A stretch of 9,521 bases of DNA from F1-20-MAGs119 sp964556145 (GTDB lineage: Bacteria; Actinomycetota; Acidimicrobiia; Acidimicrobiales; Ilumatobacteraceae): the NCBI GenBank assembly GCA_964556145.1, contig CAZKVD010000065.1:1-9521 (forward strand), written 5' to 3'. Below, one piece after another: positions 1 to 5,628 of the stretch. Each line of letters begins with the position of its first letter. The stretch's first letter is position 1. Under the pieces are notes generated by a model. It had not been told where the DNA came from. It saw only the letters and a program-made list of their open reading frames with translations, and made no database searches. Made by a program: the position numbers and the translations under genes.

Positions 1-912
1 CGCAGCGACAAGTGGCACAAGGAAATGTCGCCGGCGCCGGGAAAGACCGAAGACCCGCTCACTCAGCCGCGTCCGGGTCACGCCGATCTCGCCGGCATGC
101 AGAAGTACGGCTTCGACGATGCACGCGATGTTCTTGAACGCGCCAGTGCGCGCGAAACCGCGGCGCGTGTTGCGGCCGGCGCGCTGGCAAAGTTGTTGCT
201 GCGCACGATCAATGTCGAGGTCATCTCGCACGTGATCCAAATGGGAGACGCTCGTGCTTCGCTTGTCCAGCGGCCAACTGCAGCCGATCTGGCCAAAGTC
301 GACGAAAGCCCGGTGCGATGCTTCGATGCGTCCTCCGAGGCGGCGATGGTCAAGGCGGTTGAAGACGCTGCACGCGAAGGCGACAGCCTCGGTGGAGTCG
401 TCGAGGTCATTGCGTACGGGGTTCCCGTTGGTTTGGGTAGCCACGTGCACTGGGATCGGAAAATCGATGCCAACCTCGCGCAGGCGATCATGAGCATCCA
501 AGCTGTCAAGGGTGTCGAGATCGGTGATGGCTTCGAAGTCGCGGGTCGTCGGGGGAGCCAAGCCCATGACCCGATCGAATGGGACGAGTCCACCAAGTCG
601 TACAGGCGTCTGTCCGCGTTGGCCGGTGGTACCGAAGGCGGTATGACAACCGGAGAGCCTGTCATCGTGCGTGCCGCAATGAAGCCACTTGCAACTTTGA
701 ACCGGCCGACCCTGCAGACCGTCGATACGGTCACGAAAGAATCAACCGTGAGCTTCAAAGAGCGCACCGATGTCACCGCAGTGCCCGCGATGGGCGTGGT
801 TGCCGAGACAATGGTTGCGCTCGTGCTGGCCGCCGAGGCGCAGCGCAAGTTCGGCGGAGACTCGGTCGCCGAGTTTCAGCGCAACTGCGAATCGTTCCTC
901 GGGACCTTGTAA
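1..912 (+). CDS. aroC: Chorismate synthase, 5'-truncated by the window edge
   Basis: Converts 5-enolpyruvylshikimate-3-phosphate to chorismate, the last shikimate-pathway step; the family needs reduced FMN. The reading frame is open from base 1, so the ATG at 25 is an internal methionine and not the start. The 303 residues seen, against roughly 390 in actinobacterial homologues, imply that about 90 N-terminal residues lie outside. Recognisable blocks are PRPGHADLAGMQKYGFDD, then the signature RASARETAARVAAGALAK, then HWDRKIDANLAQAIMSIQ with VKGVEIGDGF. The GTEGGMTTGEP block, RAAMKPLATL and the C-terminal RTDVTAVPAMGVVAETMVAL complete the family pattern. It ends in TAA, 2 nt before aroKB, so the two are probably co-transcribed. 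The family assignment is secure; only the N-terminus is unseen. Confidence 0.97.
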   Translation, partial: RSDKWHKEMSPAPGKTEDPLTQPRPGHADLAGMQKYGFDDARDVLERASARETAARVAAGALAKLLLRTINVEVISHVIQMGDARASLVQRPTAADLAKVDESPVRCFDASSEAAMVKAVEDAAREGDSLGGVVEVIAYGVPVGLGSHVHWDRKIDANLAQAIMSIQAVKGVEIGDGFEVAGRRGSQAHDPIEWDESTKSYRRLSALAGGTEGGMTTGEPVIVRAAMKPLATLNRPTLQTVDTVTKESTVSFKERTDVTAVPAMGVVAETMVALVLAAEAQRKFGGDSVAEFQRNCESFLGTL

Positions 913-914
913 CC

Positions 915-2465
915 ATGGCCGCACCGCACATCGTGCTGGTCGGTCTCATGGGGGTGGGCAAGTCATCGGTGGGCCGTGCGCTTGCGCGCGAGACAAAGCG
1001 ACCGTTCATCGACACCGACACACTCATCGAGGCTGCCGAGGGTAGGACGATTCCCGAAATCTTCCGTGCCGATGGCGAAGCTTCGTTTCGCGACATCGAG
1101 CGTCGAACCCTCGAGCGCGTTCTTTCCTCCGGCGAGCCGTCGATCATTGCCACCGGCGGTGGTGTGGTTGAAACCGAAGCGTGCCGCTCGATGCTGCATG
1201 CGGCGCGCGACGCGGGGGCGATCGTCGTGTGGCTTTCGGCGTCGGTGGCCACCATGGTTGAACGAACGAGTCGATCAAACAACAGGCCGTTGCTCGAGGG
1301 CGATCGCGGGTCCGTGCTGGAATCGCTGGTGGCGCGACGCAGCGACCTTTACCGAGACGTGAGCACCACGAAAATCGACACCGACGGCAAGGCCGTGACA
1401 CGTATTGTTCGTGAAGTGATGAACATGTCCCAACGGTCGGTCGCAGGTGGCTCGAAACACCGGGTGCACGTCGCGCTTGCCGAGCGCTCGTACGACGTGG
1501 TCGTCGGCTCGGGCGCGATCAGCGAGTTGCCGGGACTCGTGCCCCAAGGTGTCAAGCGGGCCGTCATCGTCTCGCAGGTCGGGGTCCCCTCGATTCCCGA
1601 ACTCGACCTGCCCACGCAACTGGTACACATTGCCGACGGCGAACATTCAAAGACGCTCGCCACGATCGAAGACTTGTGCCGCCAATTCGCACGTTTCGGC
1701 CTGACACGCAACGACCTCGTCATCGGAGTCGGTGGTGGCCTTGTCACCGACGTTGCCGGCTTTGCGGCTGCGTCGTGGCACCGCGGAACGCGGGTGGTTC
1801 ATGTTGCCACCACGTTGTTGGCGATGGTCGATGCTGCAGTCGGCGGCAAAACCGGAGTCAACCTTCCCGAGGGCAAGAACCTCGTGGGTGCGTTCTGGCA
1901 GCCGTCGGGCGTTGTGTGCGACACCAACTGGCTTGCAACCCTGCCCGAGCGCGAAATGCGTTGTGGTTGGGGAGAGGTCGCCAAGTACCACTTCCTCACC
2001 GGTGACGATCTTTTGTCGATGCCGACCGATGAACGCATTGCGCGTTGCGTGCAGATCAAGGCCGACATCGTGGCCGAGGACGAGCGTGAAGGTGGTCGTC
2101 GTGCGCTCTTGAACTACGGCCACACGTTCGGCCACGCAATCGAGACCGTCACCGGGCACCGTTTCGCGCACGGTGAAGCCGTCGCGATCGGAATGATCTG
2201 CGCCGCACACCTCGGTCGAATTCTGGGTCGTATCGACCAAACGCGCGTTGATGCGCACTACGAAGTTCTTTCTGCGTACGGCCTCGAGGCAACCCTGCCC
2301 AATGATGTCGACCACTCGGCATTGGTCGATTCGATGTGGCGCGACAAGAAGGCCACTGCGGGGCTCGTCTTCATTGTTGATGGTCCGAACGGTCTCGAGT
2401 CGGTGCAGGGTGTCGACCCGGCAGTCGTCTTGGAATCCCTCGCCGCGGCCTCTGGGGTACGGTGA
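915..2465 (+). CDS. aroKB: Bifunctional shikimate kinase / 3-dehydroquinate synthase fusion (AroK-AroB)
   Basis: A single 516-residue frame carries two shikimate-pathway enzymes. Residues 1-165 are shikimate kinase: P-loop GLMGVGKS (10-17), shikimate/Mg-binding DTD (33-35), GEASFR with Arg59, GGG (81-83), RPLL (124-127) and Arg142/Tyr146. Residues about 180-516 are 3-dehydroquinate synthase (DAHP to 3-dehydroquinate, NAD- and Zn-dependent): GVGGGLVTDVAGF (271-283), GGKTGVN (310-316), GKNLVGAFWQP, GWGEVAKY with Glu354, NYGHTFGHAIE with His403/His407, and HGEAVAIGM with His419. Glu354, His403 and His419 match the known zinc ligands. The linker is only about 15 residues, and no stop or shift separates the halves. 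ATG at 915 places the P-loop at the usual distance from the N-terminus. Met169/Met171 (1419, 1425) could allow internal initiation of a free AroB, but I see no strong ribosome-binding site there. The same order of fusion is known in Thermotoga. Confidence 0.95.
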   Translation: MAAPHIVLVGLMGVGKSSVGRALARETKRPFIDTDTLIEAAEGRTIPEIFRADGEASFRDIERRTLERVLSSGEPSIIATGGGVVETEACRSMLHAARDAGAIVVWLSASVATMVERTSRSNNRPLLEGDRGSVLESLVARRSDLYRDVSTTKIDTDGKAVTRIVREVMNMSQRSVAGGSKHRVHVALAERSYDVVVGSGAISELPGLVPQGVKRAVIVSQVGVPSIPELDLPTQLVHIADGEHSKTLATIEDLCRQFARFGLTRNDLVIGVGGGLVTDVAGFAAASWHRGTRVVHVATTLLAMVDAAVGGKTGVNLPEGKNLVGAFWQPSGVVCDTNWLATLPEREMRCGWGEVAKYHFLTGDDLLSMPTDERIARCVQIKADIVAEDEREGGRRALLNYGHTFGHAIETVTGHRFAHGEAVAIGMICAAHLGRILGRIDQTRVDAHYEVLSAYGLEATLPNDVDHSALVDSMWRDKKATAGLVFIVDGPNGLESVQGVDPAVVLESLAAASGVR

Positions 2466-2469
2466 GGGC

Positions 2470-2919
2470 ATGGCTCGACGACGCGTTCTGTTGTTGAACG
2501 GTCCAAATCTCAACCTCTTGGGCACGCGTGAGCCGGCCGTTTATGGCTCGGCAACCCTCGCCGACCATGTTGCAACGGTCGAAACCGCGTGCGCTGCGCT
2601 CGGCTGGTCGCTGTCCCACTTGCAGTCGAACAGCGAGTCCGAACTCGTCGCGGCAATCCACGCGGCCCGCGGGTCGAACGATGCGATCATCATCAATCCC
2701 GGTGCGTTCACGCACTACTCGTGGGCCATCCACGATGCGCTGGCGGCTTTCGAGGGCGCGGTCGTTGAAGTGCACCTTTCGCAGCCCTTGAAGCGCGAAT
2801 CGTGGCGTCACACAAGTGTGGTGGCGCCGGTGGCAATCGGCACCATCGCCGGGTTCGGGGGCGTCGGTTACGGCCTGGCCGTCGAGGCTCTCGCGCGGCA
2901 CTTCTCCGACTCGAAATAG
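2470..2919 (+). CDS. aroQ: Type II 3-dehydroquinate dehydratase
   Basis: Dehydrates 3-dehydroquinate to 3-dehydroshikimate, using the product of the AroB half encoded just upstream. The 149-residue length is normal for the small type II (dodecameric, AroQ) family. The N-terminal LLLNGPNLNLLGTREPAVYG holds the catalytic loop with Arg20 and Tyr25. NPGAFTHYSWAIHDAL (76-91) gives Asn76 and His82. VEVHLS (99-104) gives catalytic His102, and RHTSVVAPVAIGTIAGFG (113-130) closes the active site. Two conserved spots depart from the usual sequence: QSNSESEL at 52-59 where QSNHEGEL is common, and LSQPLKRESWR at 103-113 where LSN-H-REEFR is common. ATG at 2470 sits 4 nt after the aroKB stop, with GGTGAGG-like sequence overlapping that stop, so translation is probably coupled. 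The catalytic residues are intact and activity is expected. Mycobacterial annotations often call this gene aroD. Confidence 0.96.
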   Translation: MARRRVLLLNGPNLNLLGTREPAVYGSATLADHVATVETACAALGWSLSHLQSNSESELVAAIHAARGSNDAIIINPGAFTHYSWAIHDALAAFEGAVVEVHLSQPLKRESWRHTSVVAPVAIGTIAGFGGVGYGLAVEALARHFSDSK

Positions 2920-2931
2920 GACGCGATCCGC

Positions 2932-4101
2932 GTGCTGCCGCTCCACGTCGATTCGCGTGGTCCGATGTTTTCTGCACGCTTGGCCGCTGCGGGCGTCGGA
3001 GGTGCGGTCGTCACGTCGGCGGTCAACCGAAGGTGGCTAACGGGTTTCACGGGCAGTGCCGGGATGCTCGTCGTTTCAGCCGAGGCCGGATCATCGATGG
3101 TGCTCGTCACCGACGGCCGCTACGTCGAGCAAGCAACGAGGGAAACCATCGCGGCAAAAGCCGATGTGGTTGTAGTCGAGCGCCGCTCGCAGGCCGACCT
3201 TCGCTCGGCGGTTGCGGCCCACATGGCATCGATCGCGGGTCGCAGCGCACGGTGGGCTCTGGAAACCTCCGACATCTCACTTTCCGAGTTCGACCAGATC
3301 CAGGCGGCATGCGACGCGGTGAACGTGGACTTCGATCGCTCGCGAATCGACGATGCTTCCGGAATCTTCTCTGACCTTCGGCGTGCGAAGTCGCCTGCCG
3401 AGGTCGAGCGCATCGCGCTCGCGGCGCGAATCGCCGATCTTGCTCTCGGTGAGGTTGCGCCGACGATCAGCGCCGGAGTCGCCGAGGCCGAGATACGCGA
3501 TGCGCTCGAGGCCGCGATGAGACGCCACGGCGCCGACGACGTCAGTTTCGCAACGATCGTCGCTGCAGGCGACAACGCAGCATTGCCGCACCACCAGCCT
3601 TCATCCCGCGAGGTGCGGGCGGGGGAAGCCGTTGTCATCGATTTTGGCGCCTTGGTCGAGGGGTACCACTCCGACATGACACGCACGTTCGTCGTCGGGG
3701 GCCCGGGTGCCGACGAAATGCTCGAACGTCATGCGGTGGTTCGCGCATCATGCGAAGCGGGAGTGGCGCGGGTCGCGCCGGGCGTGGTTGCAAGCGAGGT
3801 CGATGCAGCGTGTCGCCGGGTTCTGGCCGTTGCCGGCTTGGAACGCGAGCTCACGCACGGAGTCGGGCACGGGGTGGGCCTGCAGATCCACGAGGCGCCT
3901 TGGGTCAATGCCCGCTCGCAGGACGTTCTGCGGCCGGGTGACGTGGTGACCGTCGAGCCCGGGGCGTATCGTGTGGGCTTCGGAGGCGCCCGGGTCGAGG
4001 AATTACTTCTTGTCACCGACACGGGTCACCTCGTACTCAGCAACAGCCCGAAGGAACCCACATGCCCGCCATTTCCACCAACGACTTCAAGAACGGAATG
4101 A
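2932..4101 (+). CDS. pepQ: M24-family Xaa-Pro aminopeptidase/dipeptidase-like metallopeptidase
   Basis: Probable cytosolic enzyme that cleaves the bond before proline in peptides, with a two-metal centre. Residues 1-145 form a creatinase-like N-terminal domain (NRRWLTGFTGSAG, VTDGRYVEQA). Residues about 155-375 form the pita-bread catalytic domain. All five metal ligands are visible: Asp237 in VVIDFG, Asp248 in HSDMTR, His313 in THGVGHGVG, Glu342 in VTVEPGAY and Glu356 in RVEELLLV. The start chosen is GTG at 2932, with AGGA at 2918-2921; ATG at 2965 (Met12) is an alternative. Family members usually end shortly after the SPKE motif (372-375). Here translation continues 14 residues to a TGA inside efp, giving a 40-nt overlap and a proline-rich tail. 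The gene symbol follows its positional equivalent next to efp in mycobacteria; exact substrate preference cannot be read from sequence. Confidence 0.92.
   Translation: MLPLHVDSRGPMFSARLAAAGVGGAVVTSAVNRRWLTGFTGSAGMLVVSAEAGSSMVLVTDGRYVEQATRETIAAKADVVVVERRSQADLRSAVAAHMASIAGRSARWALETSDISLSEFDQIQAACDAVNVDFDRSRIDDASGIFSDLRRAKSPAEVERIALAARIADLALGEVAPTISAGVAEAEIRDALEAAMRRHGADDVSFATIVAAGDNAALPHHQPSSREVRAGEAVVIDFGALVEGYHSDMTRTFVVGGPGADEMLERHAVVRASCEAGVARVAPGVVASEVDAACRRVLAVAGLERELTHGVGHGVGLQIHEAPWVNARSQDVLRPGDVVTVEPGAYRVGFGGARVEELLLVTDTGHLVLSNSPKEPTCPPFPPTTSRTE
4050..4056 (+). promoter_or_regulatory. Ribosome-binding site of efp
   Basis: GAAGGAA lies 5 nt before the efp ATG and inside the 3' end of the peptidase gene, where it encodes part of the SPKE motif. 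It fixes the efp start at 4062 even though the upstream gene is still being translated there. Confidence 0.75.
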
Positions 4102-4625
4102 CCCTCGAACTCGAGAACGGTCTCTACACCGTCGTCGAGTTCCAGCACGTGAAGCCGGGCAAGGGCGGCGCCTTCGTGCGCACCAAGTTGCGCAACCTGC
4201 GCAACGGAAACCTCCTTGAAAAGACCTTCAATGCCGGCATCAAGGTCGAGCAGGCGATTCTCGACAAGCGCGACATGCAGTACCTCTACAAAGACGGCGA
4301 CGACTTCGTGTTCATGGACACCGAGTCCTACGAGCAGATGAACGTCCGTCCCGTGGCTCTCGGTGACACTGCCAACTACCTCGTCGAGTCGGCAATGGTC
4401 ATCATGGCCATCTACAACGGCGACATCGTTGGCGTCGAAATTCCCGCCAGCGTCGAACTTGAAATCACCGAGACCGAGCCCGGCATCCAGGGCGACCGGG
4501 TGTCGGGCGCGCGCAAGCCGGCAACCCTGCAGACCGGAAAGGTCATCCAGGTTCCGCTGTTCGTGAACATCGGCGACCGGGTCAAGGTCGATACCCGCAC
4601 CGGCGACTACATCACCCGCGTCTAG
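4062..4625 (+). CDS. efp: Translation elongation factor P
   Basis: Binds the ribosome between the P and E sites and relieves stalling at consecutive prolines. The 187-residue length is exactly typical. Domain I is a KOW-like barrel (about 3-62) with the tRNA-facing loop HVKPGKGGAF at 29-38 and Lys34 at the tip. An OB domain (about 68-125) follows. The C-terminal OB domain (about 130-187) ends in the family signature PLFVNIGDRVKVDTRTGDYITRV, residues 165-187. Lys34 is the residue that other bacteria modify. The loop reads PGKGG, not the PGKGP described for actinobacterial EF-P with unmodified lysine. No modification gene (EpmA/EpmB, YmfI type) is in the window. The gene sits between pepQ (40-nt overlap) and nusB (zero gap), the usual neighbourhood in Actinobacteria. 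Identification is secure; the modification state is unknown. Confidence 0.98.
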   Translation: MPAISTNDFKNGMTLELENGLYTVVEFQHVKPGKGGAFVRTKLRNLRNGNLLEKTFNAGIKVEQAILDKRDMQYLYKDGDDFVFMDTESYEQMNVRPVALGDTANYLVESAMVIMAIYNGDIVGVEIPASVELEITETEPGIQGDRVSGARKPATLQTGKVIQVPLFVNIGDRVKVDTRTGDYITRV

Positions 4626-5018
4626 ATGTCGACGCTCGAAGCCGCAGAGGCGCGCGAGCGTGCCCTCGTCCTTTTGTACGAAGCCGAGTCACGCGGCGTC
4701 ACCGTTGGCGACGTCGTTGCCTCGGAAGTCGTGGCACCTCCGGCGTTCGCCGTCAGCCTGGCCTCCGGCGTCGAGGCCGGTATTTCTCGATACGACGGGT
4801 TGATCTCATCGAAGGCACGCGGTTGGCGTCTCGAACGGATGCCGATGATCGACCGGGCTGTCCTGCGCCTCGCTCTTCACGAACTCGCCGAATGCCCCGA
4901 TACGCCCACGGCGGTCATTTTGAACGAAGCCGTCGAACTGGCCAAGCGCTATTCGACCGAAGATTCGGGTCGTTTCGTGAACGGTGTGCTCGCCGCGTTG
5001 GTGCCCGAAGTTCGCTGA
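4626..5018 (+). CDS. nusB: Transcription antitermination factor NusB
   Basis: Small all-helical RNA-binding protein that acts with NusE (S10) on boxA RNA in rRNA antitermination. The 130 residues include the N-terminal ARERALVLLYEAESRG (9-24), LERMPMIDRAVLRLALHEL (69-87) and the C-terminal core PTAVILNEAVELAKRYS followed by GRFVNGVLAAL (94-125), all family hallmarks. ATG follows the efp TAG with no intervening base, and no clear ribosome-binding site is visible in the end of efp. Termination-reinitiation coupling is therefore likely. It is the last gene of the left block: the next 67 nt form the only sizeable gap in the window, and no bldD-like regulator gene lies there as it does in Streptomyces. 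The stop is TGA at 5016-5018. Confidence 0.95.
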   Translation: MSTLEAAEARERALVLLYEAESRGVTVGDVVASEVVAPPAFAVSLASGVEAGISRYDGLISSKARGWRLERMPMIDRAVLRLALHELAECPDTPTAVILNEAVELAKRYSTEDSGRFVNGVLAALVPEVR

Positions 5019-5028
5019 CTGCTAACGT
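4998..5028 (+). promoter_or_regulatory. Putative extended -10 promoter for the pyr operon
   Basis: TGCTAACGT at 5020-5028 fits the TGN plus TANNNT form of an extended -10 box. A weak -35-like TTGGTG lies at 4998-5003, inside the end of nusB, with 19-nt spacing. Transcription would start near the A-run at about 5034, roughly 12 nt before the PyrR hairpin. A binding site so near the 5' end would resemble the mycobacterial pyr leader. The motif match is modest and read by eye, so this is inference. Confidence 0.38.
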
Positions 5029-5046
5029 CAAAAAACAACTAGACGA

Positions 5047-5077
5047 CCGTCAAACGGGTCCCGTGAGGCCCGAACGG
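5047..5077 (+). promoter_or_regulatory. PyrR-binding RNA hairpin (translational operator) in the pyr leader
   Basis: The stretch 5057-5070 reads GGTCCCGTGAGGCC and matches the PyrR-binding loop consensus ARUCCNGNGAGGYU except at its first and last bases. It folds as the known sites do. A lower stem pairs CCGU (5047-5050) with ACGG (5074-5077). A 5' internal bulge CAAA (5051-5054) faces A5073. The upper stem pairs 5055-5058 with 5069-5072; U5059 is bulged, then CC pairs with GG around the loop CGUGA (5062-5066). The lower stem takes up the first two bases of the GGAAGGA ribosome-binding site. PyrR with bound UMP would be expected to stabilise the hairpin and block translation. There is no following U-run, so transcription attenuation is unlikely. 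Confidence 0.8.
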
Positions 5078-5082
5078 AAGGA
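5076..5082 (+). promoter_or_regulatory. Ribosome-binding site of pyrR, partly inside the PyrR hairpin
   Basis: GGAAGGA ends 3 nt before the ATG at 5086. Its first two G residues pair in the lower stem of the PyrR hairpin, which is why protein binding there could control initiation. Confidence 0.75.
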
Positions 5083-5085
5083 CAC

Positions 5086-5628
5086 ATGGCAAGTAACAAC
5101 GACGCAGCATGCGTGCTGCCCGCGGATCAGGTGAGGCGCGCGATCAAGCGCATTGCCCACGAGATCCTCGAGAATGTTGCCGGTGGGGGTCGTCAATCGT
5201 TCGTCGTAATGGGTCTTGCCCGCGGTGGGGTATGGATTGCCGATGCGCTGACGCAAGAAATCGCGTCGATCGATCCGAATTCAAACGTCCTAAGTGGCTC
5301 TCTCGATGTCAGCATGTACCGCGACGACCTGGCTTTACGGCCGACGCTTCCCGCCAGTGCTTCCCACGTGCCGTGTTCGCTCGACGGTGTCGAAGTTGTG
5401 CTTGTCGACGACGTTCTCTACACCGGACGGACCGTGCGCGCAGCGCTCGATGCGCTGATCGAATACGGCCGACCCAAGGCCGTTCGTCTTGCTGTCTTGG
5501 TCGACAGGGGTCATCGGGAGCTTCCGATTCGCCCCGACTTCGTTGGCAAGAATCTCCCGACACATCTCAGTGACGAGGTGTCGGCAACCCCCGACGGAGT
5601 CTTTGTGAACGCGGGGAGTCGGCCGTGA
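5086..5628 (+). CDS. pyrR: PyrR: pyr operon RNA-binding regulator / uracil phosphoribosyltransferase
   Basis: PyrR binds pyr mRNA when loaded with UMP/UTP, lowering expression of pyrimidine genes, and many members also form UMP from uracil and PRPP. The length, 180 residues, is standard. The type I phosphoribosyltransferase PRPP loop VVLVDDVLYTGRT is at 104-116. LDVSMYRDDL (73-82) matches the family LDITLYRDD block. The basic segment DRGHRELPIRPDFVGKNLPT (140-159) is the PyrR hallmark involved in RNA binding. The N-terminal loop reads GLARGGVWIA (43-52) where GIxTRGVxLA is usual. ATG at 5086 has a ribosome-binding site within a PyrR hairpin, so autoregulation is likely. The stop overlaps the pyrB GTG by 3 nt within GTGA. 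The matching RNA target next door makes the regulator role well supported; enzymatic activity is inferred from family. Confidence 0.97.
   Translation: MASNNDAACVLPADQVRRAIKRIAHEILENVAGGGRQSFVVMGLARGGVWIADALTQEIASIDPNSNVLSGSLDVSMYRDDLALRPTLPASASHVPCSLDGVEVVLVDDVLYTGRTVRAALDALIEYGRPKAVRLAVLVDRGHRELPIRPDFVGKNLPTHLSDEVSATPDGVFVNAGSRP
5613..5618 (+). promoter_or_regulatory. Ribosome-binding site of pyrB
   Basis: GGGGAG lies 6 nt before the GTG at 5625, inside the end of pyrR. It supports the GTG start that overlaps the pyrR stop codon. Confidence 0.7.

Noticed and set aside
78..848. Minus-strand open frame of 256 codons opposite aroC
   Set aside because: Fully covered by the aroC frame, low complexity rich in Ser, Thr, Ala and Arg, no motif.
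579..914. Upstream in-frame extension of the aroK-aroB frame into aroC
   Set aside because: The extension translates to an Arg/His-rich sequence unlike any shikimate kinase; ATG 915 puts the P-loop at the normal distance from the N-terminus.
1419..1427. Separate aroB gene starting at ATG 1419 or 1425
   Set aside because: No stop codon separates it from the kinase and no convincing ribosome-binding site precedes it; internal initiation remains possible but is not supported by sequence.
1647..2525. Minus-strand open frame of 292 codons opposite the aroB half
   Set aside because: Antisense shadow of a conserved enzyme, with no family motif and no ribosome-binding context.
5019..5085. Bacillus-type attenuator (terminator/antiterminator pair) before pyrR
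   Set aside because: The gap is only 67 nt and no GC-rich hairpin followed by a U-run is present; the only supported structure is the PyrR-binding hairpin.
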